From contig NC_134463.1 of NCBI RefSeq assembly GCF_047948215.1, positions 54,442,201-54,506,200 on the forward strand: a DNA stretch of 64,000 bases, written 5' to 3'. Below, one piece after another: positions 39,062-49,300 of this stretch (positions are counted from its first letter, which is position 1; the number at the start of each line of letters is the position of its first letter). The position numbers were made by a program, and so were the translations under genes. This DNA is from Lycorma delicatula (taxonomy: Eukaryota; Arthropoda; Insecta; Hemiptera; Fulgoridae). The notes beneath the pieces are model-generated. The model saw only the letters and a program-made list of their open reading frames with translations, made no database searches and was not told where the DNA came from.

Positions 39062-39775
39062 TATAAATCTATATAAATAAAAATATAAATGTTCATTTGT
39101 TCAAAATCTTAAATCTCCAAAAGTTCTTCAACGATTGCTTTGAAATTTTGACACAACATTGCACTCGAATGTGCGTGTGTTTTTACATACCTACTATTTA
39201 TATACCTAAGATGTAACACCTGTTACAAGTGCCTTTTTTTAAAAACAGTGCTATCTATGGATGTAAAAGCAACACATGCTATACTAAATGTTTTACAATT
39301 CTATTTCAATGTTTCCGATATGTGTGTCTGCTATAAACTAAAAAACTACTGGATCAATTTACACGCAGGGAAAAAGAGAGAAAAATCAGAAAAGGTAAGA
39401 GGGAAGATGGGGAAAAAGAAAAAAGGAAATGGGGAAAAGGAAAAACAAGAATAGGAAATGGAAAGAGGAAAGGAGAAAAATGAAAAGGAACTGTTGAGAG
39501 GGGAAGGGGAAAAGGAAAATAAGGGGAAAATAAATGGCGAAAGGAAATGGAAAGATGAGGAAAGGGGGGAAATAAGGAAGTGGAATATGGTAAAATGAAT
39601 ATGGGTAAAAGGACAAAGAGGAAAGGGGGAAAGGGAACAGGGGAAAAGGGAGAAAAAGAGAAAGGTTAAATTTTGTAAAGTTCTGTAATGTTCATTTTGT
39701 TAATGTTTATCAAACTTTCAATTGTGTTCATGTAATCTACATATATATATATATATATACCTAAACACATGCATC
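39062..39775 (+). repeat. Dispersed repeat with a strand-biased purine tract (possible Helitron-like)
   Basis: It opens with 'taaatctatataaataaaaat' and 'caaaatcttaaatctccaaa', text I associate with high-copy, perhaps Helitron-related, insect repeats. It then runs through 39367-39666, about 300 bases of nearly pure A/G, then 'aaagttctgtaatgttcattttg' and an AT microsatellite at 39742-39760. Open frames across the purine tract (39248-39454 +, 39386-39616 -) are low-complexity artefacts. The family assignment is from memory and tentative. Confidence 0.5.
39367..39666 (+). repeat. Polypurine tract made of GGGGAAAA-like units
   Basis: About 300 bases with only scattered C or T. The units vary around gggaaaagg, gaaatgg and aaagggag. 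Such a mirror-rich purine strand can form triplex DNA. It probably arose by slippage within the parent repeat. Confidence 0.85.
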
Positions 39776-39839
39776 TGCAATCTCGCACCACACCTTCTAA
39801 ACAATCTCAATACGCTTTCCTGCTCCGCCAGTGACTCGT

Positions 39840-41070
39840 TGCTATGTTCCTTGATATCAGGTAGATGTACGACACAGCCTGGCAATGTATTTTAAACACC
39901 CTTAAAGAATGGGGAATCAAGGGCAATATGGTTACCTTTATTAAGGGTTTCTTAAATGACTAAACTTTCTATGTTCATGTTTGAGATTCTTTGTCAGGTA
40001 GCGTCACCTTGGAGAATGAAGTGCCTCAAGGAAATGTATTAAGTGCCACTTGTTTGCAATAGCCATCAACAGTATTAATAAATGTGTGCAGCCACCTGCT
40101 TCATATTCTTTCCCAAGAATGAGAATTTGTTGATGATTTTTTTGTATATATCACGTCCTGTTCAACAGCTACAGCTGAGACACTACTGTAGAATATTATA
40201 TCTGAGCCTTGAAGATTGGTCCAAGGTCACTGTTTTCACCTTTTTATCTGAGAAAACAAAATGTGTAGTCTTTTCTCGCCTGCAAGACCCTTTTATCTCT
40301 GAACTGAATCTTTCCCAACAGAGAGCCAATCGCTATTCCTCCTGATGTTACATTTTTAGGTTTGTTTTTTGATAGCCATCTTTTGTGGTTAAATACATCA
40401 AACAATTAAATACAAAATGTTCCAAACTTCTAAATATGCTACGAGTCCTTAGCAAAACCAACTGGGAGCCAATCAATCATGTATGTTGCGTTTTTATTAT
40501 TCCTCAGTTAGTTCCCATTTAGATTATGTTTGTATCACCTATTCTACAGTGCGTTAGACCATGCTTTAGATGTTGGATGCTGTACATCATGCTTTCCTTA
40601 GTCTTGCTACAGGTGCCTTTAGATTAAACCCTGTTTAATCTAAAGTAAGTAACCTAAGTAAGCCATCTAAGTAAACTAATCTAAGTAACCTCTTAGTAAT
40701 CCCATAAATTTTAATTTTGACCTTACCATAAACAATAAAAAATCAGCAACTTCTTTTGTGTTTCAGAAAATGTTTTACCAATTTCTTTCCTAGACAAATC
40801 CAGACACAGTAGTATACACAGATGGATCAAATCAGAATGACCGTTGGATGCAGATTTGACAGAATGACAAAACCTATATGTTTGGTTTAACTAGTATTAC
40901 AAGTATGTTAAAACTGCTAACTGTATGCAATCAATAAGACTTTAAATATCATAAACCCAAAATACCGTCATATCCTTATTTGTAGTGACTCATGCAGTAC
41001 ATTCCAAGCTTTAGAAGATTTGTATTCTATACATCCTATCATCACCAAAATCTAATTCAAAGCTGAAAAT
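39840..41070 (+). pseudogene. Jockey-like LINE, reverse transcriptase and RNase H remnant
   Basis: The + strand in broken frames gives AWQCILNTLKEWGIKGNMV and FIKGFLND (about 39875-39960), then DSLSGSVTLENEVPQGNVLS (39990-40050). A decayed FVDD box (near 40125) follows, then EDWSKVTVFTF and EKTKCVVFSRLQDPFISEL. The thumb region comes next with FLIA, and SSVSSHLDYVCITYSTVR (about 40500-40555). The RNase H start TDGSN (40820) and SDSCSTLQALEDLYSIHPII (about 40990-41040) follow, reading onward from VVYTDGSN. This order is Jockey-clade. The 5' endonuclease is absent, as expected for 5' truncation. A 13-bp snap-back at 40617-40645 interrupts it. Confidence 0.75.
40617..40645. repeat. Perfect 13-bp hairpin inside the LINE
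   Basis: ctttagattaaac (40617-40629), loop of 3, gtttaatctaaag (40633-40645). The left arm is normal LINE coding text (FRLNP). The right arm appears to be an inserted inverted copy, followed by reiterated 'ctaagtaa' words to about 40690. Confidence 0.8.
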
Positions 41071-41099
41071 AATATTTTATGGTTTACACGGTGAGGATG

Positions 41100-41815
41100 G
41101 TAGAGTGAAAGCCTTTAAATTGTCGCCGAATGGCTTCGACGGCACATGGCACTTAATACCCTTGAAATAGCCATGAGAATGGCTGTTGTTGTCGACTATT
41201 GACTTTGACAGCTCGTTGTTATGCTAATCTTATGGTAGTGGAAGGGGTGTTGTCGTCGAATGGCTTCGACGGCTTTGTGGTAGCCATGAAAAGGACCGTT
41301 TTTTTCATTAGCTCTGAGAAGAGTGGATGGGTCCGGAATTTGGTCTCCAACGAAGTCGGGGAGTTGTGGCTCGTCCATTGAAATCAGACAGGGCTTCCCC
41401 TCAGCGGCAGTTGGGTCCCCACTACAGCGTGGCAGTGGTGGCCCCCCCAGAGCCCGCAGTCGGCGTCGGCGACAATCATCTTCTGATTGTCGCCGACAAT
41501 TGTCTGTCGTCGGCGTCGGCGACAGAGCCCGGGTTGGCGTCAATCGTCTTTCGCCGGCGCGGCCGAAGCAGTTCTCCTCGAGCCCTCGCTGAGCCGGCTC
41601 CTACTGCTGAGTCCGCCGGTCAGGGCGATTGAAGCCCGGCTGAAGCGGAAGGTAGCATCTGCGTCCAGCGGCTCCCTCGGCGGGTCGCCCAGGCCTGCTG
41701 CTCCGGCGGCGATATTGGCATTCGCCAGGTGGTACCACGTTGAGTCGGCCAGGGAACTTCTTCAATCTTCTTCTTCTTGGTCTTCTCCAAGTGGTGGTCG
41801 ATAATAAATTAAAAA
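41100..41815. other. CpG- and GC-rich island, unclassified repeat
   Basis: A sharp change from the AT-rich surroundings to GC-rich, CpG-rich DNA, with overlapping open frames on both strands (41323-41592, 41327-41632, 41487-41804 +; 41543-41196 -). This is expected of GC-rich sequence, because stop codons are AT-rich. The words gtcgccgaatggcttcgacggc (41122-41143) and gtcgtcgaatggcttcgacggc (41252-41273) mark a diverged duplication of about 130 bases. It might be an LTR or transposon end, or an unmethylated promoter-like island. I recognise no protein. Confidence 0.45.
41465..41497. repeat. Perfect 13-bp GC-rich hairpin
   Basis: gtcggcgacaatc (41465-41477), 7-base loop, gattgtcgccgac (41485-41497). 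The word gtcggcgtcggcgaca recurs just downstream (41508-41523), so this spot combines an inverted and a direct repeat. Confidence 0.85.
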
Positions 41816-41880
41816 TTCACTTTCGGGCACGCTCTTTTATTGGAGCCTGAGAATGTGGGGCTGCAGCGCCGCTACAATAA

Positions 41881-42560
41881 GAGAACTGCGCGGCGGGAGT
41901 GACACTTGTACCAACACGTACGAATGCTGTGCTCCAGCTGACATCTGAGCTGCTACCGTTGTCGTCCGCCGATATTAAATTAGGCATATATGGGGTAACA
42001 AAATTAAACAATTCAATGCACATGACGTTGGATGCACCGATGGTATACACACTTACTACAGCTCGTCTAAGAAATAATGTACTCTTAGTAAACGTATATA
42101 CTGCTAACGAGAAAAAATGTACCTCTCATATAGCAACTGACGTTTGGAAATCGTGTCATTAAATCGTGTTTCCGACTGTAACAGACAATTTTCGCTGCTC
42201 GTCGCATACGATCTCAAAGAAGATTCGGTTGGATATTAATTATCGTGAAACCGATAATTATGGAAGGGGAAGACTGATCGATTCTCTTTATTACATCATG
42301 TACAAGAATAATTTCGATCGTGAAACTCTTACCAAGAAAAACATTTTTTAGACTGCGTCGATCAATTTACCTGCTAATACTCTTTACCAGGCCACGAGTG
42401 TTTTACAATAAGCCTCTCGGCAAGAGATTTCACTCGTTAAAAGAAATCTTTTTAGTGGCAAAGGTTTCTACGATAGAAAAGATCCTCTTTCTTTCTGAAT
42501 CTCTCATGACGTTAACGTACCTCTATGAAAGGTTCTTTAGATGGAATAACTAAATAATTA
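41881..42560 (+). pseudogene. Unrecognised broken reading frame in CpG-richer DNA
   Basis: A + frame runs from 41881 through one stop (42160-42162) to 42351, for example LGIYGVTKLNNSM and RETDNYGRGRLIDSLYYI. After one or two shifts it seems to go on with SINLPANTLYQATS, NKPLGKRFHSLKEIFLVAKG and FYDRKDPLSF to about 42510. Codon choice (CGT, ACG, GAT) and CpG content differ from nearby transposons. The persistence of sensible peptide text across the shifts argues that it was a real protein. I do not recognise the family. Given the Polinton polymerase 4 kb away, it might be another gene of that element, but that is inference. Confidence 0.35.
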
Positions 42561-42871
42561 TGTAAACGTACTCTTTATCATAATTTATTACGAAAACGTT
42601 TAAATATAGTCACCAATTTCCCATATATATTAGGGGTTAAATTCTTCTTAATGCGTATTTAATAATGTATAAAACAAAAGGTTCATCAGTTGTTAAATTC
42701 ATTGAAGAGAATGATTACATTTGACGAAACTTCTCATTTAAGTGTGAAACCTTTTACACACAAATATCTTTTACTTAATTAGTTTTTTAATAAGAAAAGA
42801 ATTAAATATTTTATTTAAGAATAGTCGCATTTAACTGTGATTTCCTATTGATAATTATACTTTTTTTAATA

Positions 42872-44103
42872 TACAGAGTGTTTATAAAAGAATTCCTTAG
42901 TTCAAAAAAATCGTAATGAAATAATGGAATGAGTTAAAAGTATCTGGTTTTTCTATTTATGTTTGTTATATTATTAAGTTTTCATAGGAAATATACGTCG
43001 CGGTTGAAGGTTGAAGGTCACCGACCTTCAACCTGCGTTGAAGGTCGGTATCCGATCGGTAGTCTACTCTGTCATGACGACACCGCAATGAAAAGCTCAG
43101 TTGTGATTTGGTTCATCGAAACAAGATCGGTTATCACAGTTCAGCGTAAGTATCGACGTGAATAGGGTGGTGTCGCGCCTACAAATAAAACAATACTCTA
43201 GTAGTTTAATCAATTTAAGGAAACAGGCAGTGTCTTAAAGGGGAAGACACTGAGGAGACTGTCTGTCTCTGAACAGAATGTGGAATAGATCCAACCATCT
43301 TGTACACATTGCTCAAAAACGTCATTAGCAAGACATAGTTTAGAGTTAGGAATATCTTAATCTATAGCATACAAAGTGGTCCATACTTGGCTTAGACTAC
43401 GTGCGTATAAGATACAACTTTTACATGAAAACAAACCCAGTGACAAAGTGAAAAGATAGGAGTTTCCAAATTTAGTGCTTAACAGTATTGATGAAAATGA
43501 GAACTACTGAAAAAAAGTCATTTTTTCAGATGAGATAACATTTTACATTAGTGGGTCAGTAAATCGACACAATTGCAGATTTTTGGTTCAAAGCATGAGT
43601 CAAAAGTCAGTGTTTTGTGTGAACTGATGAAGGACCGTATTGTGGACCTGTTCATTTTTGCAGAAAGCACAATTTTTGTGATACGCTTGAACTTTATCTT
43701 TCCACAGATTGACGGTAATGAAGAAGAAAAAGGATTAATTTTCTATCAGCTAGACGGCGCTCCCCCGCATTACAGCAACCGTGTCAGTCTATTAAAAATT
43801 CGGTTATAAACAGGTGGATTGGAAAAGGAGGGCCGATAGCATGGCCACCAAGGAGCCCAGACATGATCCCACTAGATTTCTCTTTGTGGGTGCATGTGAA
43901 AAACATTGTTTATGCCGGCGAATACGTGGGAAGAGCTGGATTGCTATATGGACGAGTGAAGTGCACATATCAAAGTGTATTAAATACCAAAAAAAAACTT
44001 CAGAATTTACCCTTTCAGAATATATACTCGTGTAAGTAATACTTTAACTGTTACTGTTTAAGTAATATTTGAAAGTGAGAAGTTCTTTTGTAAACATTCT
44101 GTA
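42872..44103 (+). mobile_element. Tc1/mariner-type (DUF4817-like) transposon, both ends present
   Basis: Terminal inverted repeats tacagagtgtttataaaag (left) and its counterpart tacagaatgtttacaaaag (right, reverse complement) bound a 1.23-kb element at TA. The interior + strand is a decayed transposase with many stops. It retains NRWIGKGGPIAWPPRSPDM and PLDFSLWVHVKNIVY (43810-43920, the third catalytic Asp block), QIDGNEEEKGLIFYQLDGAPPHY (43707-43775, second Asp as 'LDGAPPHY') and 'SFFQMR.HFTLVGQ' (43520-43560) where 'IFSDEATFHxSGxVNRHN' is expected. Not functional. Confidence 0.85.
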
Positions 44104-45345
44104 CGTACGTAGAAAAATTACTGTCTCATTAGCAGAAGCACTACGCCATGAAGAGGTTATTTGATTTACACTGAGTCAATAGAATACTTTTCAGCTATAT
44201 CCGTGTTATATGATGTGTTACGGTACGTACGATTATTTGTTCGATAAATTAAGAAGTAAGTCGCGAAGAGAGTGAACATTTTCATATTTCAGTCACCATC
44301 TAGCGGTAAATTTTATAGAATATTTAAAGATTGTCGAATGGGTGTTGGTAGGTTGTGAGAAATAAGTGAGAATATCAATTTTATATTACAATTCATGGGG
44401 GAAATCAAAGCGCCTACCTATGACGAAGGAAAGTTTAACGATCAGTGGAATCGGGTTGAGTCTTGATCCGCTTGCGACTTTAACGTTTCAAAAACTGACT
44501 TTTTCAAGAACTTGTAAAAACAGATGGGAAATGTTTTACCTTACTCAAAACAAAAACACTTCAAACCCCCATTCAGTAATATGCGACTACTACGGATGAT
44601 TCAATAATAATTATTCTCACTGGTGGATGAAAAGGTTCCAAGGCCCATAATATAATCTGATGACGGATCCTTCCGCTATCAAATTACATTACGAATGATG
44701 AGGAAATTGCAATTTTTTTTCATCTTAGATTTTGTTTAAACTTGTGAAGAATGCGTAGGCGCAAGTGATAGATCACGGTGCATGACGGAAAGGTCTTCCA
44801 CTCACGCGGCAAACCTCGGAGGTACTAAATTGCTGTCGACATTGATTCCCGGTGCATAAGCGATAATGAGGACCTCGTCTGCTTCCCGGTGCGTCAGCCA
44901 TGATGACTAAAATTGTCCTTGGGATATGTCTATACTCTATTTACACACACACACACACACAAGATTGTTTTATCTAACGATCTTTAAATTAAATTTAATT
45001 TTTTTTTTTAATTTCTATAATTGCGAGGATCTAGTTCTAACAGCTACACACACATACATACACAAGTTTTAAATATAATTGCTTTACCAAATTAAATAAA
45101 TTATTTCCTTGTAATCGGTAATAATAAAAACAGTGAGGCTTATATAGAACGAATTTAGCATTCGCCAATATGCGGACTGGTGTAGCCTGGGTTAACGCAT
45201 CAAATACCAACTACCGAGCGACCAAGTTCGAGACCTACCAGGACCAGTTACTTTTTTTTACATTTTAAATATTACTTATTTGATTCTCCCACTGATCTGT
45301 ATGTATGACTACAGATGACAATGACAGCTGATAATCCCACATTAC
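44104..45345. other. Mixed spacer with CpG-richer patches, microsatellite and SINE relic
   Basis: A 77-codon + frame at 44366-44599 is unrecognised. The patch 44740-44930 is CpG-richer and contains repeated words (ccggtgcataagcgat, ccggtgcgtcagccat), so it is likely an old repeat. A (CA)n microsatellite is at 44943-44962. A tRNA-like SINE relic is at 45165-45265. Confidence 0.45.
45165..45265 (+). mobile_element. Second tRNA-derived SINE family, short relic
   Basis: Contains box A-like tgtagcctgggttaacgc (45181-45198) and a good box B agttcgagacc (45225-45235) at tRNA-like spacing, then an imperfect acceptor-like end and a T-run (45252-45259). It differs from the abundant SINE family in this window. 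It might instead be a decayed tRNA pseudogene. Confidence 0.5.
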
Positions 45346-46100
45346 TATTAACCTTTGAATAAAAAATATTGGTTCCACTATACGAATACCGGAAACAGCA
45401 CACCAAACACCAGATTTCTTATCGTGAAGTGGAAGCTCGAACATCTCTTAAGGATTCCTCACCATCCAATACCTGCTGTTCTGTGAATTAACGTGGCCGG
45501 ATAAATGAAAACATGCCTCGTCTGACATGAAATACGACATCGGGTTTATCTGTCCACCAACGATGTTTTCGAGAAACAAGTTGCAATAATCAAGTCGTTT
45601 CGGTTTGTCTGTCTCCTTCAGTTGTTGCACAGTTGTAACACAGTATGGTTTCAATTTCAATTCATGAAGAATTTTACGATAAAATGTTTACTTAACACCA
45701 GATTGTTGGGATAACTTGCGTAGTTTCTTTTTTTTGGACTGGCAGTAATTCTCCTTTCAATATCGGCAATGGCCTGTGGAGTCCTAACGGAAGGTTGCCT
45801 ATTTCGTTTTGCATTTGAAACCGAACCTGTTGTATGCCATTTTTTTTAACTAAATCGTGTATCCTACTCTTTGCTGGGATACAGGCATACGGAAATTTTT
45901 TTACGAATACTTCATGTGATTCTTCAAACGATCCAGAACGAATATAGGCCTCAACTATAGCTATCCTTTCCTGGATTGAATATGGAGTTTTACACAAACA
46001 CAAAACACTCAAAATAGTACACTGCAACAAAACGTATACTGCACTGATATGTAACCACCTGACAAACGGCAGCAACAAATACATCCATTAATCGCGCTAG
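45346..46100 (-). pseudogene. Tc1/mariner-type (DUF4817-like) transposase relic inserted in the Polinton polymerase
   Basis: Minus strand 46084-45692 holds YSIQERIAIVEAYIRSGSFEE and PAKSRIHDLVKKNG, the N-terminal DUF4817 helix-turn-helix region. After a frameshift, 45660-45448 gives LKPYCVTTVQQLKETDKPKR and SDEACFHLSGHVNSQNSRYW with the first catalytic Asp. The catalytic C-terminal half is missing. The insertion lies directly after polymerase text ending near 46110. Confidence 0.8.
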
Positions 46101-48036
46101 TTGTGTGAGAGTCTTTCATAAATAGTGTTGGGTAGCGGTTTCATTATGGGTTCGGTTTTATGTTGCTCATTCTGTATTTTCTGGAGCCATTGGAAAATCG
46201 CGCTAGAGATCATGTAACTCATTCGGTTATTCCAGATCTACCTTAAACATGTAACCAATAATATCATTCTTGTGTCAGGTCCTCCGTTTTACCAGTACAT
46301 AAATTCTTTTCGAAACCACGGAAGAAAACGTTTGCTCATTTATTGAAAATCGCTCATTGATAGCGGTTCTGTCATACATTTTTCGTAAAGGCGTTTCATA
46401 TCATAACTTTCAATGAGTTGTACTACTTTTGTCGGATCGTAATTGCTAATCTTAGGATCTCTGACTGTGCCATATCGGTTGTGAATCATCGAGACACGTT
46501 CGAATATTTTTTTGGATATAATCGGAAAAGTTATCAGATCTGACTCGACTCCGGTTTTCTTCAGAGCAACCACAAGAAGTGAGACGCTGAAAATAAATGA
46601 AATGGATCTATATCAGTCAAATCCATCAGTTGTTGCGCAGGCTTTGGAACACTTCATCCAACCTCGTGTAAAAATTCCGATTCTCACCAAAGGTAATTAT
46701 TCCATACCAATTTCGCATGCTCTTATTCCGAACCGGTAATGTTTTTATTTAAATCATCATAAAATGGCGAATCATCTTTAGGCGAATGTTTTGTCTAATT
46801 GAACACTAACATTTCCGTTATGTATGTAAATGGATAAACGCTTTTTCTTATTAACAGCAACAACTCGAGATTTTTATTTTGAAAGCAATTAGTCACCAAT
46901 GGGAACTTTGTTTTTATTTTATCGGAGTTGTCCAAAAATTGTTCTAAGCTGTTCACCTTGTTCATTTTATTTTTTAACCAGACAGTCCGTCATAGCCTTT
47001 TTCGTACTGATTCTTGTGTAATTAGATGAGACTATCCAGATCGGGGGGCGTAACAAGTAGACAATGTGTTTTCGCTCGCGTCGATTAGACGGTTTTTGTA
47101 AATGTTTTTTATTTAAATTAAACATCCGTAATATCATAACAGTATAATTCTACATATTAATATCTGAATTCTGTTTCTCAAACCTATCAATCTTTTACGT
47201 CCAGTGGTATTCAGTTTCTTTCATATTCAGACAAAATTCCATACTTTTATACCAACAAAATTGATTTCTACCAGACTTATCGAACAGATAGTCTGAGACA
47301 AACTAAAAGAAGCATTTTTGATTAGTATTTTTTATGTTAATCACAGCATGTTTGTTGATCAGGTTTTTGATAGCGCTATGTACGCTATAGTTGTATAGGA
47401 ATCTATAGGGGGGGTTAAAGTGAGCTACTTTATAATATAATCTCATAACCTTGCTCATCACCCAACTGCTTCCTTTTTGTAGGAATTTACCAAACAATTC
47501 GTTAATTTTATCACATGTCCTTCGTACTATTTAAAAAGCTCAATTTTGTTTATAGCTACGTCTAGCACGAACCGATTTCTACTTTGATTCGAGATATCTA
47601 AAGCTTCACATTCTTTTTTGTCTTTCTTTATTTCAAAGAATAGGTAAATATACTATTTTACATTGCATTAAAATTTTTCCGATTCCTTACTATCATTTCG
47701 GACACGTTACCTTTTATGCTCTCGAGAAATATCGGTATATCTACCCTAATTCTACAGCTCTCATCCCATTTGTATTCAATCAGTTCACCATTTTATGTTG
47801 TTTATCTTCTAACTTTCTCATTATTAGGTTTTCTGTTTTTACAGATAGTCTAGTGGAATACTGAATTTTATTGAATTTAATGGTCTAATAGAATCGATAC
47901 GTAAATAGGAAATATAATTGTTGACATGATCTAGAAATGTTCTAACAGCTTTCTTATTCATTACAGAATTTTCATGATAGCCGGTTGACATAAAGGGGTT
48001 GACAATAATTACTATGAAGTGTTGGACTTTGAGAGG
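46101..48036 (-). pseudogene. Polinton/Maverick-type protein-primed DNA polymerase B remnant
   Basis: Reading down the minus strand: an N-terminal part with NKKAVRTFLDHVNNYISY (about 47.96-47.91 kb); frame 47497-47303 with HAVINIKNTNQKCFF (family 'KACINVKNxDNKCFLWSVLAALHP'); RFEKQNSDIN (47.19-47.15 kb); LLIRKSVYPFTYITEM (about 46.86-46.81 kb; family 'LTRKGVYPYEYM'); EHAKLVWNNYL (about 46.72 kb); DPFHLFSASHF (46.60 kb). Next is frame 46573-46340 with ALKKTGVESDLIT, SMIHNRYGTVRDPK, NYDPTK and MTEPLSMSDF; then GYMFKVDLE, ELHDL and FPMAPEN (46.26-46.19 kb). This is the order in type-B polymerases of Polintons, which replicate from a terminal protein primer. At least three frameshifts and several stops occur, the zinc-finger segment between 47.1 and 46.97 kb is shortened, and the palm motifs are cut off by the insertion at 46.1 kb. 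Confidence 0.85.
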
Positions 48037-49300
48037 TACGGGGGCGGTTCAGAAAATAACCTCCTTTATAACATTGCACTAGTAGTAGTGTTAATTTGAC
48101 ACATCCATCAGCATACTCTCTGAATCATGCTTCCAGCTGTGTCAGTGTGAGTCGCGTACTTTAGCCCGTTTGCTTATTATAACTTAAAAACATGAACAAT
48201 GCAATAGAAAATCCCGCGTAAAGTGAGGTGCGTGCTGTCATAAGATTTCTTTGGGCACAAAATAGGTAGCAGACATCCATCGACAGTTATGTCCTGTTTA
48301 TGGCCCAAATGTAACGAGTGACGGTTTAGTGCGGCAACGGATCCGATTTTAAAAAAAAAATGGAAGGACAAACATCCATGAAGAAGAAAAAAGGCCACTG
48401 TGACATCATCAGTCACAGTGGCCTTCCACTGTGACTGATGATGATGTCGGTGAAATGACGATGTTGACGAAAACGTGGGTGAAAATCGAAGATTCACCAT
48501 TTCTGAACTTTCCGAACAATTATCGTAAGTTTTTGTATGAGACTGTCACCGATAAATTAGGCTACCGGAAATTCTATGTTCGGTAGGTTCCAAAAATGGT
48601 CATATAGATCCATCGAACCAAACGAATGGGCTTCGTCTTAGACTTCCTTTCACGCTACGGCGGGGAAGAACAAAATTTTTGAAGAGAATTGTGACTGGAG
48701 ATTAAACTTGGGTGGCCTACGTGAACGCCGAAACGAATCAACACTTGGTGGCCTAGGGCCATACCAGTTTTCCATTTAAGCCAAAGAAAGCTCGCCAAAC
48801 TATTTCAGTGAGGAAAGTTATGGCTAAGGGATTTTGGGATGCCAAGGGAGTTCTTCTAGTCGATTTTACATGGTGCGACGATTACTTCAGCAGTCTACTG
48901 TGAAGCTTATTTAGAAAAAACGTCGCGGTATGCTGCCAACCGGTTTTTTTTTAATGACAACTTCCGAATCAGTTCCAATAGGACATTTTTTATCATCCCC
49001 TTACAGCTCGGGCTTGGTGCCTGGGGATTTTCATCTCTTCACTTACATGAAAATGGCTTGCGTCGCAGCATTTCGATGACAACGACGAACTTCAAAATGC
49101 CGCGAAAGGTTGGCTAGCTACCCAGGTGTCTGAATTTTATGATAAAGGTATTTTAAATTAGTGAAACACTATGACAAATCCTTGAATTTAGAAAATTTAT
49201 TAAAGGCTGTAATTTTAAGATGTATATAATTAAATATTTTTATCAGTGCATATTTTTTATTTATATCCAAATGGAGCTTACTTTCCAAACCGCCCTCGTA
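48037..49300 (+). mobile_element. Full-length mariner element, inactive
   Basis: The inverted ends tacgggggcggttcagaaa (48037-48055) and, reversed, tacgagggcggtttggaaa (49300-49282) agree over about 28 bp with few mismatches and abut TA. Length 1.26 kb is typical of mariner. The + strand transposase begins MNNAIENPAKCEVRAVIRFL (48192-48251). It keeps RTKRMGFVLDFLSRYG, VTGD.TWVAYV (first Asp region), FWDAKGVLLVDF (48835-48870) and KWLASQHFDDNDELQNAAKGWL (near 49052-49115). Multiple stops, frameshifts and the fold-back at 48391-48443 inactivate it. It appears to have landed in the Polinton relic. Confidence 0.9.
48391..48443. repeat. Overlapping hairpins created inside the mariner gene
   Basis: Arms of 13 bp (48391-48403 with 48413-48425, loop 9) overlap arms of 18 bp (48404-48421 with 48426-48443, loop cctt). 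The right arm (ccactgtgactgatgatg) is normal mariner text encoding S-x-VTDD. The left arm is its inverted copy, so the copy was generated locally. Confidence 0.85.

Noticed and set aside
39248..39616. Open frames on + (Lys/Glu/Gly rich) and - (Phe/Pro/Ser rich)
   Set aside because: They are translations of the polypurine tract and its complement.
41196..41804. Five overlapping open frames of 60-115 codons on both strands
   Set aside because: The DNA is GC-rich with few stop codons. The peptides are Arg/Ser/Pro rich without domains and no single frame stands out.
48177..48500. Minus-strand frame of 107 codons
   Set aside because: It is antisense to the N-terminal part of the mariner transposase, whose + strand text is clearly recognisable.
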